Below are positions 42,060 to 52,610 of a stretch of 64,000 bases of DNA, piece by piece. The stretch comes from Isochrysis galbana (lineage: Eukaryota; Haptophyta; Isochrysidales; Isochrysidaceae), in contig CM030940.1 in NCBI GenBank assembly GCA_018136815.1, forward strand, positions 204,701-268,700, in the 5' to 3' direction. Position 1 is the stretch's first letter, and every line of letters begins with the position of its first letter. The position numbers and the translations under genes were made by a program. Below the pieces are notes generated by a model that did no database searches, had not been told where the DNA came from, and worked only from the letters and a program-made list of their open reading frames with translations.

Positions 42060-43544
42060 AGGGTTAAGGGTTAAGAGTTGAAAAGTGAAGCATCTATCAT
42101 CTATTTGGGTGCTTCGCCTTATTATGAAAATCGAATCATCTCCAAGGAGCAAGTGGGCTTTGTGCCTAGGAGGATGATAGGCGAAGCCACCCATCTGCTA
42201 AAGCTAGTGCAAGCATACCTGGATGACGCAGACGAAGAGGGATTAGCCCTGGCGATAGACTGGGAGAAAGCTTTCGATAGAGTCAGTTGGGATTATTATC
42301 ATAAAGCGATACAGGCATTGGGTTTCGGCCCCGGTTACTCTAGATGGCTAACACTATTAACTAATGCGGATTCCCTTCCGATCAGATGGATCAAGTGTCG
42401 CATTCGCGATGTCTCAGAGGCAAAAAGAAATAACAGTAAAAGAAAAACAGTAAACAGTAAAAAGAAACAGAGGAAGAAAGAAGAAGAAGAGTGGAAAAGA
42501 AGAGAAAAAAACCCAGAGTATATAGGGCGGTTCTCAGCCCTTCCCATCGGCCCTATGGCTACGTAAACTCTCGCGTGGCATAGTGGTTCAACCCACCGCC
42601 TTCATACCAACCTTTTGCTCTGGGTCGCGAGTTCGAGTCCGGACGGAGCGCTCTGCAGTTCGAGCCCCGCTCCTTCTCCTCTCCGCTCTTCTTCTACAGT
42701 TAAATTCCACGCTCTTCGTCTACCGTTAAATTCCGCACTCCGTCTACCGTTAGAAATCCTGCCTCTTCCTACTGTTAAAAATTCCGGCTACCGTTAAAAT
42801 CCTGCCTCCGTCGCCTTGCCAAGACATTTCCTCTGCCTTCCTGCCGACTTCCTTGCCAGTTCCTTCCGCCCCGGTTTCCCGCTTGTCTCTAAATCGGTTT
42901 CACCGCATTACGACCAAGCTTAGTGGGGAAAACTCCTCGTCCAGTTCCGTTACCCGAAAATCTCGTTCATCTCGTTACAATCCAAGCTGCGGCATGATTT
43001 CCACATCAAGGCCAATGGTAGACGCAGCAATCCCTTCACGATACATTGCGGCATGCCCCAAGGGTGCCCGCTATCGCCCCTAGCTTTTCTCTTAGTGGCC
43101 GAAGGCCTGACACGACTAGTCAACGCCGACCCTGAGATGAAGGGAATCACAATAGGACCTAGAGAGTTAAGGCTTTCGCAGTTTGCCGACGACACGCAAA
43201 TTTTAGCGAGCTCTTTCGAGTCACTTGAGAGGGCGATGCACATCTTAGAGAGCTATGGAACCGCCACCGGGGCTAGGGTGAACAAAAACAAGAGTATACT
43301 AATAAGAATGGGATCGCTTACAGGGGCGCAGGTCCCCGAGACGCTAGCTTATCTTAAAACACTCGGCGAAGGCGAGTATGCGACCATTCTAGGAGTCCCT
43401 TTCTGGGAAGACCTGAAGCAAACCATCTCCACATCCCATTCAACCTTAGCTCTCCCCATGACCAACTCTGCGGAGCTTGTCTTTGCTTACTTTTGCTACC
43501 ACATTCAGCATGCGGTGCTGCACTCGGGCGTCCGCTCGCACTAG
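42060..43544 (+). mobile_element. Non-LTR retrotransposon reverse transcriptase, split by a SINE
   Basis: 42078-42395 encodes RT block 'EQVGFVPRRMIGEA...' and the first catalytic aspartate region 'LAIDWEKAFDRVSWDY', ending 'LPIRWIK'. After the SINE (42396-43004), the frame resumes exactly at 43011 with 'ANGRRSNPFTIHCG', 'MPQGCPLSPLAF', then the catalytic 'FADDTQILASSFE' and 'GARVNKNKSILIR'. Both Asp motifs are intact, so the RT was probably functional before the SINE landed. The frame stops at 43544 and homology decays after about 43500. Confidence 0.88.
42390..43010 (+). mobile_element. tRNA-derived SINE with 6-bp target duplication
   Basis: The insertion 42396-43004 is flanked by ATCAAG (42390-42395 and 43005-43010) and removing it restores the RT frame. 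It starts 'tgtcgcattcgcgatgtctc', then an A-rich purine stretch. A tRNA-like promoter follows: A box TGGCATAGTGGTT (42576-42588) and B box GTTCGAGTCC (42631-42640). The 3' part holds variable ~23-bp units of the form 'cttctaccgttaaattccgc'. A second copy is at 58116-58495. Confidence 0.88.
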
Positions 43545-43944
43545 AGGAGTTTTATTTTAGACCTTTTGGAGCAGTAGGCAAGCGGATTGGACACTTAGAT
43601 GACAAAACCAAGCTTGGTGATCACTGAAGGTCTCAAAGAGGGCAGTCAAAGCAATATTTCATCTCCTGGGGACCATGGGTAGAAGAGCTCCCCATTGAGT
43701 GGTATCAGCCGTTTCTCCCGTTTCTAGGACAAGCAGCAATTCCGACCAGGTGACCCGTAAACGCGTCACAAAACTTGGTGTTGCTGAGGGAATGGTGCCT
43801 AGGTACACCTGGAACATTTAATGAGGACATGCATGTGGTAACTCAATAGCCAAGGTTTGGGACAAAATAACATGGTATGCTCATGCTCTCACCTAGCAAA
43901 GTCCGTCCTAGTTTCTAGGACTGGTCCTAGAAAGCTGGGTACCT
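43545..43944 (+). pseudogene. Decayed coding remnant downstream of the RT fragment
   Basis: One frame with stops still reads 'FGAVGKRIGHLDDKTKLGDH' and 'WGPWVEELPIEWYQPFLPF', which looks like eroded protein. It may be the element's downstream region or a second element. It does not align to the 50371-52302 C-terminal region by eye. Confidence 0.35.
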
Positions 43945-44350
43945 TTATCCGTAAAGGCCCCCATGACCCATGAGGGATTGTTGTGTGAAGCGCCCGCCCC
44001 CGAGGGGTGCACTGATGGTAGGAGTTGCCTCCATGGGGGTGGCAGCAGAGCTGCGACACCCCGTGGGGAGTCCTTGAGGGGGTGGCAAGGCGGCGGCGGT
44101 GGGGGCGAGAGTCTGAGTCTGGTTCTGTTGGTCTGCAGGGAACAAGACTTTGCCTGTTCCCTGTCTCTGTCTCTGTGGCTGCAAGGGAGGAGAGGGAGGC
44201 GGGGCCATGTCGACGTCTTGGTCGGGAGGGGCAGCGGCCTGGGAGCGCTTCGGCTCCGGCGGCTTGGGTCGGCCCTTGTGGGGCGTCGTGACGGCGGGGG
44301 ACTGGGAGAGGGGAGCGGTCGGCGCGCGCTCCATCGCTGAAACTATAACA
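43945..44350 (-). mobile_element. Retroelement subfamily A, 5' end with intact start
   Basis: Minus strand: AAACTATTGTTATAGTTT at 44339-44356, then 'cagcg' and ATGGAGCGCGCGCC at 44334. The 129-residue frame reads 'MERAPTAPLSQSP', 'KGRPKPPEPKRSQAAAP' and 'DVDMAPPPSPPLQPQRQ'. The proline-rich, basic N-terminus suggests ORF1 of a non-LTR element. It ends near 43945 without RT. Confidence 0.78.
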
Positions 44351-44359
44351 ATAGTTTTT

Positions 44360-44612
44360 TCATGCTACGTAGACGTAGAGCGTAGAGCCATGGTGGCAAC
44401 CTGTTCGGTGCCAGTGCTCGCCACCCCGCGCGCTTGCGCGGGCGTGGTTTGGATGGGCTGGATGGGCTTTGAGAGGGCTCTCTGACGAGCCGCCTCGGGC
44501 GGGCCGTGGGCGTGCGGCGTCCCAGGTGGGGCGCAGTGGCGAGGGTCGCCTGGGGCTCTCGGGAGCGGTCGCGCCACGCTCCATAGGTCAAACTATAACA
44601 ATAGTTTTCGAA
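44360..44612 (-). mobile_element. Retroelement subfamily B, 5' fragment
   Basis: Minus strand: AAACTATTGTTATAGTTT near 44595-44612, 'gacct', then ATGGAGCGTGGCGCG at 44584. The frame 'MERGATAPESPRRPSPLRP' differs from the 17192 copy by frameshift, while the DNA matches closely. It abuts subfamily A on one side and C on the other. Confidence 0.72.
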
Positions 44613-44820
44613 TAAGTTCCAAGGCATACGCATGAGCGCGCAGCGCCTCCGCAAACCGCAACCCCCCATGGGATATGAGAATATGACAACTGGATAAACG
44701 GCCGCTTCGCCAGCAACTGCTCGCGCGTGATCACTGGGGTGCGGGGGGCGCCCTCGGCGGGGGGGCCGAAGGAGAGGAGGGGTGCGCCGGCGCGCTCCAT
44801 GCATGGCGACCAACTATAAG
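44613..44820 (-). mobile_element. Retroelement subfamily C, 5' fragment
   Basis: Minus strand: a decayed stem-loop (CAAGTAACCTTATAGTTG), 'gtcgccatgc', then ATGGAGCGCGCCGG at 44800. The frame carries 'LLSFGPPAEGAP' and 'LLAKRPF', as in the 9599 copy. Third in a row of 5' ends in the same orientation. Confidence 0.7.
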
Positions 44821-45228
44821 GTTACTTGCTATTCTCCTCTGAAGTATAAAGTACAAAACGGCATCGACAATGTCTAGAAGTCACAAACACAGTCCATTAT
44901 CCTATCGAGGTGATACAGAGCACGTGCTGTACAACTTCAATCAATTGCAGCAAGCCCATCCTGCGCCCGAACATGCCTAAAGGATTGATGGATGAGATTG
45001 CACTTGCAAATCGCAAAAAAGTGAGAAAGCACACTATTCGGAACAAGGACATGTTGTCCGTTTCATATGCGCGGGCAAGGTACTGTGTTCGAGTCTTGAT
45101 GCGCCTAGAAGTGCCACAACCACCTTCACATCGATAGCAAAAAAAGCGCTCCCTCCGATTGCGCATCCACCAAGTCCGTGCGTAACTAGAGTTTGTTTGA
45201 AGCGGATCATCCTGTCTCACGTGTGGGT
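44821..45228. other. No gene seen
   Basis: AT-richer spacer between retroelement fragments and the 3' end of the CABLES-like gene. Confidence 0.5.
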
Positions 45229-48200
45229 TCACACCTCACGCTCGTCCTCCGCGTGCGGCTGCAGGATGTTGGCAATGTAATCTTGGAAGTTGGACTCGCC
45301 CAGGTACTCGTGAGGCGTGCGCTCCGCGGCCTGCGCATCCGGGAAGGAGGAGTATTGGGATGATGCAGCCCATGTGTGTGCGAAGCTCACCAAAAGTTCA
45401 AGGCAGGTGCACGTCCGGATCGGATTCTCTTTGCGAACGGCACTATAAAACGGGTAAGCGAGCAGGCATCACTGTCACCTGCAAGAGGCGAGTGAAGTGT
45501 GGATAGACCTCGTGCGGCTCCATATTCAGGTCGAAACCTAGCTCGACGTATGCTGACCATTCGGACCTGGTCACATGGATTAGGGCAGCGCGTTGAAGTT
45601 TAAGAAAGAATGGGGTCGGCGACACGCGGCAAGGGGTTGGGCGGGGCCGTACAAAATCCTAGGCGGAGCTGCGGCGACCGGCTGCATGGTGGTCGGGATG
45701 GCCGAGTCTGGGGACTCACGAGCCCACATTACGCATCAGGGCATGGGAGAGATTTGCATCTTAGGGGGCGCAGCTTAGGACGGTGTGCATGGCAAGGAGC
45801 CCCCAGCATGGTGGATATGCGGTGAGGCCCACCGAAAGATTGTTGCCCTAGGGATGGAGTAATTCTTCTCGACCAACTCGAGCAGCCCGGGCAACAGTTC
45901 CGGCTCGTTCCACTTCGCGGCAAGGACAAGGCAGACGGCGGCCATAAGCTTCCGGTTGGGCTTGTGCACCACGCGTCGCAGAACGAGCTTTTCGAGGTAC
46001 ACATGGGCGAGCGCCGCGGTGGCAAGCTCGCCGTCGAGAGCAGCCACCCACTCGTGCATGGATTGCTTGGAGGCGCGAAGTTTTGATAGGGTGAAGCCGC
46101 GCGACACCCACTGGTGCTTGAGCGCCCATCTGCCCACCCCGAGGGTTTGGGTGTGAGCCAGAGGCGTGAGCTATGGGGCACACAGTTCTCGATGGCTAGC
46201 GCGTGAAGCCGGTGAGCATGCCAGAGGGCCTTCCGGGGAGACGACGTACTGTTCGTTGAGCTGCGCTTTGAGCGCACGAGGCTTCACGTACGGCACGACG
46301 CTCTCGACGAAGCCAGGCAAGTTCATAACCATCCGCGCTTTGCCAGACCTGCATGGAGGGGCGATATGTGTTGTGGCTGCGGCATGGCGCGGAGGGCTCG
46401 TATCTGGCGTGTTCGCCATCGTGCGTGCGGTGCACCGCAGCGTTGCGATGGCGAGGCTGCCACGCACTGCAGTGTGGGATCATCGAGGAAAAAGGGGTCG
46501 TAGCGAGCCGGGCCCGCAGCGAAGCGTCCTGGTCTCCATCTCGGCGGTGGCCGATGCAGTGACCCAATCCCGACACCAATGTCGAGCTTGTGCTGTCCAT
46601 AATCGGCGTCGCCGTTATTCGGCGAGATGAGGAAGCCATACGAGACGCCTTTGAGCTTGACGTCCGAATAGCTCTCTACGAGACACCACGGCCGCTCAAG
46701 TTTGCGCTGGCGGGAAGAGCGATGGGCTGGCATGCACAAGTGACGACCCTCACAACACCGAGCGGAGGAGCAAGGGTGGCATGCGCGTGCCGCATGAGAG
46801 ACGGGAGCGCCGCGACACCAACCCGGGCCCACCCACCCAATGAGCCAACCGTGTGCCACACACACAGCACGAGATGTGCCGATCATTAGAAGAGGGGTGG
46901 CGAACAGCCCCTCAAATGATTGGGGCGGCACAGCACCTTCAAACTGATCCGCTGACTCATCTTCCATGTTGGCCGGTTTCAAAAGCGCGCCCTCGTCGCT
47001 GCCATTTGGCGGCCCCAAACCTTCGCCGGAAGCGTGCACCGTGCCTGTGGTGACCAAGGCACCGTCGATGTCGGCGGCGCCGCCCAAGGGCGCGATGCGC
47101 TTCGACCGCTTCTGTGCAGCCTGCAGCGGGGACACGGGGGTGGTGGCTGGTTGAGTCGCTGGTTGAGCAGAAGGGAAGCTAGTACGGCTTACCCCACGTC
47201 GCAGAAGGCGGCTCACCTGCATCTGGCGCTGCCGTTGAAGATGCACGAGCTGCGACACAAACGGCGTCGTCTCCGGGCCACGCCTCCGAGCGCGCTCTTG
47301 ATCCTCACGGACCTGAGGAGGGAGGTACAAGAGTGATGCGTCCATCGGCACCCCAAGTTGCAGGACAACGAGCAAGTCGCAGTCATGCACGTGTGGGGAC
47401 GCCGACGTAGGCGCTTGCACGCGACGTGCCAGGGTGATGGTGCCACTCTCACAAATGGTAGTATCGAGAAGGCTGCAATCGGCAGCGCGCCGGCGCCGGG
47501 TGTCAAGAGAAGGCGCGCTCCGAGCACAGCCTCGGGAGCATCCTCGCTAGCCACGTGGGTGTGCCCGTCTAGGCCCCCGCCGCCTGCTGCCGCCCCCGCC
47601 AAGTAGCTACTCCCGGTCCCCGAGACGGCCACGCCGGACGATGCACCGCGCTCTTGTACCACGCCTGCGTTGCCCGGAGGCAACGCGCGCGTAGCCGCAC
47701 CAATCGCTCGCACGCGCGTGATATCAAGCACCCGTAAGCTCGCACTGCGCCCACTCAGAGCGCTGCCCTCGCTGCCAATTGCCCGCGGTCGAAACATCGA
47801 AGGCAAACTACTGCTGCGTCTTGCACCGTTCGGCGAGCAGTTCCGGCTACACGATGGTGACGCGCACAGCTGCTTGGTGCCGTCCTCCGCCGCAGGCGCG
47901 CCCTCCTTGCACTTGTCAGCGGAAGCATCAGGCGAAGCCGCCACCTCCGCGGCGATGTGCACTGCTGCCGGACAAGTCCCGTGCGCATCCAAGCTTGCGA
48001 CACGTCGAAAGGAGGCGGCCTCTAGCTCCCTGCCCGCGGCTCCAATGGAGCACACAGAAGCAGCCGCACGCATCGCATCGGAGCTGGCACCCTCGATCAC
48101 GAACGGCCCGTCAATGTTTTGTCTCCGCTCAGAAGTGATGCAGCTCATCGGCGACATGGAAGGCGGAACCAAACCCATCGGTGTGGGCGAGCAGAGTGTG

Positions 48201-48673
48201 ATGGACGAGAGGAATGCGACTGCAAGAGCGCCGTCGCGCGCGGCCGCCTCGCCTTCGTCAAGCTCGACTGGCGCCAGCTTGGAGAGGCTCGACCGATTCG
48301 AGACCGCCATGGTCTCCGCGGAGAGTTGCGCGTTCGTGAGCGCGGGAGAGTAGCGCACAGAGGTGGCCGCCGACGGCGCGCCACCCTCGAGCAGCAGGCA
48401 TCGCGCCGAGGCGGCCGAGCCATCGTTATGCTCGTCATCTAACTCGATTTGGCAGCTCGACGCGCAACATGAGAGACCGGCATGCGAGCTAGAAGCAGTG
48501 CCCGCCTTTGAGGCGCGCGAGTGAACGATGTGCGACGGCTCGGCCACCAGCCGGATCGACGAGAGGAACGCCTGTGCGCGCGACGGGTTGGCGACGTCAG
48601 GCGGGGGCAGATGGCGGCGCGCATGACCGCGGCAGGTTAGCGAGACAGCCCCGTCTTTGCTGGACTGCCGCAT
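45229..48673 (-). CDS. CABLES-like protein with C-terminal cyclin box, multi-exon
   Basis: A long first exon from the Met at 48673 contains two 'AFLSSI(R/T)L' motifs and ends in 'ALPIAAFSILPF'. Downstream exons, in family order, carry 'KLKGVSYGFLISPNN', 'YDPFFLDDPTLQ', 'RMVMNLPGFVESVVPYVKPR', then the cyclin box ('LRASKQSMHEWVAALD', 'AALAHVYLEKLVLRRVV', 'KPNRKLMAAVCLVLAAKW') and 'ELGFDLNMEPHEVYPHF'. The last exon ends 'NFQDYIANILQPHAEDE' at stop 45229. CABLES proteins link cyclin-dependent kinases (CDK5, CDK2) with tyrosine kinases in animals. The order and spacing of these blocks is why I choose CABLES over an ordinary cyclin. I could not fix every splice, especially between 47450 and 47100 and around 45600-45800. 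Confidence 0.75.
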
Positions 48674-49230
48674 GCCGATTTAGCCGGCAGGCGTGGGCAT
48701 ATTGAGGAGCATGCCTCCCCTCTCAACCCCCCGCCTCCCCCAATTCCACGACCTCTCCCTCCGTCTGCCACCGACTCGCCTCCCCCTCCCCCTCTCCCTT
48801 CCCCCCCTGCCCCCCTCTGCTCTCCCTCACTTGCCCCCCCTTCCTCCCTGCCCGCTATCCCGCACCCCCTCCCCTCCCCTCATCCCCCCCCCCCCCTCCA
48901 CACACACACACCCCGACCCACCCCCACCCCCACACCCCTTTACCTCCTTCTCCCCCCCCTTCCACTTCACCTGTGCTGCCACCAGCTCCGCTACAGAGGA
49001 GAAGCCACACGAGCAGGTGCACGGGCACCCCGGCGAGCACGAGGCGCCGCAGCCCGCCCGCGGTCCGCCGTAGCCAGCCCCTCCACACCGCGCGGCCCCC
49101 ACAGCCCCCACAGACCCCATCGCCGACGGCCGCAGCCGCTCTCCTCCCCCACACAGCAGCAGGTCCTCCCTCCCCGCCCCCCTCTCCGCCTCCCCGCCCC
49201 CCCTTCCGCCCCCCCTCTCCTTCTCTCGGT
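48674..49230. other. C-rich region upstream of the CABLES-like gene
   Basis: Pyrimidine-rich with poly-C and CA runs. A minus-strand frame at 48985-49080 has a hydrophobic core ('LVLAGVPVHLLVWLLLC') and could be an exon, but splice support is absent. Confidence 0.4.
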
Positions 49231-49282
49231 GTATTCATGTGAATACTCCCTAAAGTAGTAAGTAGTGGATTCATGTGAATAC
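49231..49282. repeat. Two copies of the palindrome GTATTCATGTGAATAC
   Basis: Near-perfect palindromes at 49231-49246 and 49267-49282, separated by 20 bases. The left half of the second begins GGATTCA. They could be a protein-binding site or mobile-element ends. Confidence 0.6.
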
Positions 49283-49286
49283 GTGG

Positions 49287-49500
49287 GCGTGGGTCGAGAC
49301 TCGCACTCCCACGCCCGCGATGGGCCTGCCGTCGAGCTGACCTTCCCCCCATCCCTGGTCGCCAGGCAGACAGAGGCCTCTGGGAGGCTCCCATGGCCAG
49401 CGAGGCAAGCGTGGGAGAAAAAAAATCTTCTTAAAAATCACCGCTGCATACGTGCATGTGTTGTATTCCTGCCCATCTGAAGGCTGTAGGCATGAATATT
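49287..49500. mobile_element. Junction of a retroelement body fragment and an inverted 3' end
   Basis: 49287-49414 matches the subfamily B downstream segment at 17675-17800. At 49415 the sequence switches to AAAAAAAATCTTCTTAAAAATC, the inverted 3' terminus of a non-LTR element on the minus strand. Homology inside that 3' end fades quickly. Confidence 0.6.
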
Positions 49501-50364
49501 CGTGTAAGGTACGCGCTCACAATTACAATTGAACAGTTCCCCGTGTTGCCACTGACGCACAAGACACACAGATTCGGATTCCCCATGGTCTCAAGTCCAG
49601 GTTCGCAGATTTTGGTCTCGAAATTTGCGATTCGAATTTTGTTTTTGCTGTTACTATAATTGTGGGCTCGTTTAAGGTAATAAACCGGCATGACTTCGAC
49701 TTCTCGTTCCGCAGTCGCTCTGCGAGACTCTCTCTCTCTCTCTCTCTCCGTCCTCCTCTCCTCGGCCGACGGAGGGAAGTTTCGTCCAAAACATTCTCCG
49801 GTCCCAGGATGTTCCGTGGGGGTCTCTCGGTCTCTCTGCGCTCCGCGAGGGAAAGGACGCGATCTCGCTCCGAGATCAGCCTCGCGCCCTCCCACGCTGC
49901 CCCGCCGTGCCCTCGGTCCCTCGCCCCCCCGCGGCAGGTTCTTCCTCTCGGCGTGCCATCCGTCGCCTCCGGCCGTTATATTATTCCCCCCCCCGCGCGA
50001 GGTTCTTCTCCTCCGCGCGCGGTTCGTTTCCTCCGGCCGTCGTTCGTCCCCCCCCCCCCGCGCGCGCTGTTCCCCCCCCCTCGCTTCGATTCCTCTCGCG
50101 ATTCCTTCGATGATTGCCTCCATCTCGTCCGTTCTTCTTCGCGATTCTCGCGGAGGGGGCACCGATGTTTAACGTTAGTTTCGCCGCGTTTTCGGTGAAA
50201 GAAAGGAAGAACGAATGGCACGCGCCTCGCGTCTCGCGTCTTGTTTCGTCGCCCCTTGCTCGTTGCTTGTCTAGAAGGTCTCTCCGCACATCGCCTTCTT
50301 CCCCCGGCGCGATTTTGGATCTCTCCTCGACCCTCCGCGTTGGCTTCAGCGGCCTTTCTGGGAA
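49501..50364. other. No supported gene
   Basis: 49730-50110 is pyrimidine-rich with poly-C runs. Open frames on both strands are Arg/Gly/Glu or Ser/Pro-rich composition artefacts. Confidence 0.45.
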
Positions 50365-52610
50365 GGGCTAGAAAACGACTCCTTCTGGGAGAAGCTATAC
50401 GCAAAGCTTAAGAAAAAGGTCGCAACATGGAGAGGTCTGAAGAGTCTCTCCATTCACGGGAGGACGCTACTAGTGAACTTCATAATCTACGGGACGCCGA
50501 GATATTGGCTATCCACGTCCACTCCTCCGGCATGGTTCATGGAGGCCATAGACTCGGACGTGCAAACTATACTGTGGGATAGGTCTCCCCGACTTCAGGC
50601 GGACGAACTAGGCTCCTCGCAAGAGGGTCGGAAATGGATAACCCTTCCGGCATATCCAAGGGTAGGCACAAGCGAGGACGGGCCCCTATTGGGGGTCGGA
50701 CTACTTCCCATGGCCGAACACACGAGGGCGCTCCAAGCGATACGGATAGTCCGATATCTAAACCCGTCAATGGCGGAATGGAAGATAGTCTTGGATCAAT
50801 GGTTCAGCCGCACCCCCTTAGGGCGAGCGGCGGTCTTTTCGAAGGTCGACTCGAAGAGCCTCACGGCTAGCATTCGCGGCAATAACACGCTCCCGGCCTT
50901 CTGGAAGCACGCGCTGGAAAACTTCAGAAGGATCAAATTCCTTAGGGGAGAAATCACACGAGAAGGCACTCAGGGCTCCCCGATATGGCACAATCTTTTC
51001 CACAAGCCTCCGGCTATTCATCACTCACATAGGTCGAAATGGGAGTCTCTACAGACAGTTATCGTTCACAACACCATAAACCCGGATACGGGGGACGTTT
51101 ACACTATGGAAGAATGCGCGGCTTACTTGCCGGACGGAGAACGTTGGATACGCCATAGGGGAAATTACATATCGGTAGGCCCCTTTCTTAAGTCGTGGGA
51201 AAAGATTTCTGAGTGGACGAGATCAAGACTAATACATACCATTTTCGATTATATGAACCTTCTTAGAAAACAAGCGAAGATTCCGCCCCCGGCTCCAGAG
51301 GAGCAAGAGATAGTCCCTCAGGAAGATCCGGACGCACACGATCTAGGCGAGATCCTAGTGGACATTAACCATAACTTTTATCTGCGCCGAAGAGGCGACT
51401 ACCACAAAGTCCAGCTCAATGTCATGGGAGAGCCCCACATCCACGAGCGGATTAGCCCGCAACTACTGCCCGACGAACTATACACCCCGCTGAAGTGGGG
51501 ACGTGCGTACGACGGCCCGGCGGAAACGGCGTACCCGTTACCTCAAGAATACATGCTAAACGGCACGCGTACAACACTAGAGGGTGTAAGTGTCAGGGAC
51601 TTGACTAAAGCGTTCCTCGCCTTGAGGAAAACCAAAACACAAAAATCCACACTAAGATGGGAAAAAAGGTTACCGGTCCTCTCGGGAAAGTGGAAACAAA
51701 TATCGCAATTATATAAATATAACTTTTTGACGCCTAGAGACTCTTATATGCATTTCAAACATGTCCTACATAGGAGGCTAGCTACAGCTAACCGCTTTGC
51801 TGACGATCCAACATGCCGCTTTTGCGGCATAGCCCCTGAAAGCTCCACCCACCTGGCCTCATGTATCGCGACGGAGCGCATCTTTGAATTCATAGAAGGA
51901 CTTCTGGGGATTAGCCTTAGGCCGGGATCCGAAACAACCCAACGACTTTTCTGCTATCAAGTGGACAGACCGCACCCCTCCTCGGGATACCTAGGCATCC
52001 TGGCGTGGAGGTACATCCTAACTGACTTTTATAACATCCAATATGGTAACGCGGACGGCAGGTCCGTTAGGTCGATCTTAAGGGCGATCCTTGCGAGATA
52101 CCACCTATTAGTAACGGCGAAAGTCGGGTTCTTTCAGAGGCTGAAAAAACAACGAGAGAATATGGGGCTACACGCCCCGAGTAACAAACACATTAAGAAA
52201 TTGATAAGTCCGCTCTACACGGTGGACAAGGAGTTCAACCTAGGAACATCGGAAGACCTCCTGCAGGCGGCGAGAGGTCTAGACATACGTAACATCACCT
52301 AAGGCACTTAATACCGCGTCTTAGAAGAAACCGCGGAGGATATCAATGATGATCCCACGATATACAATAGAAGGCAACCCGAATTAACACTAGCACAAAG
52401 GACGAATCACAGTCTCCAGCCCCCTTCTCTCCAACTCCCGGCCGAAGCAGCGCGCGCGGCCTCCCCGGAACCAGCTTCTCCGATAAAGAGGGAACTGGGA
52501 AAGGGGGAGGGGGTTGTCAGGGGTTAAGGTTGGGTAGTAGGGAGGTACACTAGCACACTGCCTCACGCCGCACGAGTAGCGGGGAATTTTAAGAAGATTT
52601 TTTTTTCTTC
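50365..52610 (+). mobile_element. 5'-truncated non-LTR retrotransposon: post-RT region plus 3' end
   Basis: The frame is open from 50371, so the protein part begins without its RT and is 5'-truncated. The 3' UTR (52303-52600) ends GGGGAATTTTAAGAAGATTTTTTTTT. Matching 3' ends occur at 59950-60304 and, inverted, 58619-58733, 31978 and 49415. Retained 3' ends with lost 5' ends are the usual product of target-primed reverse transcription. Confidence 0.88.
50371..52302 (+). CDS. C-terminal region of retrotransposon ORF2, with zinc finger
   Basis: An intact frame of more than 640 codons; the first Met is at 50473. The start 'SFWEKLYAKLKKKVATWRG' and 'SIHGRTLLVNFIIYGTPRYW' is the thumb/connection segment that follows RT in L1-like proteins. 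Near the C-terminus, 'CRFCGIAPESSTHLASC' fits a C-x2-C-x8-H-x3-C zinc knuckle as found at the end of non-LTR ORF2. The frame ends 'LLQAARGLDIRNIT'. The same C-terminus occurs in eroded form on minus at 32390-32640, and its last residues at 59950-59997. The lack of stops implies recent insertion. Confidence 0.85.
   Translation, partial: ENDSFWEKLYAKLKKKVATWRGLKSLSIHGRTLLVNFIIYGTPRYWLSTSTPPAWFMEAIDSDVQTILWDRSPRLQADELGSSQEGRKWITLPAYPRVGTSEDGPLLGVGLLPMAEHTRALQAIRIVRYLNPSMAEWKIVLDQWFSRTPLGRAAVFSKVDSKSLTASIRGNNTLPAFWKHALENFRRIKFLRGEITREGTQGSPIWHNLFHKPPAIHHSHRSKWESLQTVIVHNTINPDTGDVYTMEECAAYLPDGERWIRHRGNYISVGPFLKSWEKISEWTRSRLIHTIFDYMNLLRKQAKIPPPAPEEQEIVPQEDPDAHDLGEILVDINHNFYLRRRGDYHKVQLNVMGEPHIHERISPQLLPDELYTPLKWGRAYDGPAETAYPLPQEYMLNGTRTTLEGVSVRDLTKAFLALRKTKTQKSTLRWEKRLPVLSGKWKQISQLYKYNFLTPRDSYMHFKHVLHRRLATANRFADDPTCRFCGIAPESSTHLASCIATERIFEFIEGLLGISLRPGSETTQRLFCYQVDRPHPSSGYLGILAWRYILTDFYNIQYGNADGRSVRSILRAILARYHLLVTAKVGFFQRLKKQRENMGLHAPSNKHIKKLISPLYTVDKEFNLGTSEDLLQAARGLDIRNIT

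Noticed and set aside
42571..42650. Possible functional tRNA gene at the A/B boxes
   Set aside because: The arms do not fold into a proper acceptor and anticodon stem, and the same block repeats inside a SINE at 58296. It is a tRNA-derived promoter, not a tRNA gene.
49431..50162. 243-codon minus-strand Arg/Gly/Glu-rich frame
   Set aside because: It mirrors a pyrimidine-rich tract and its ends fall in a retroelement terminus. No protein-like pattern.
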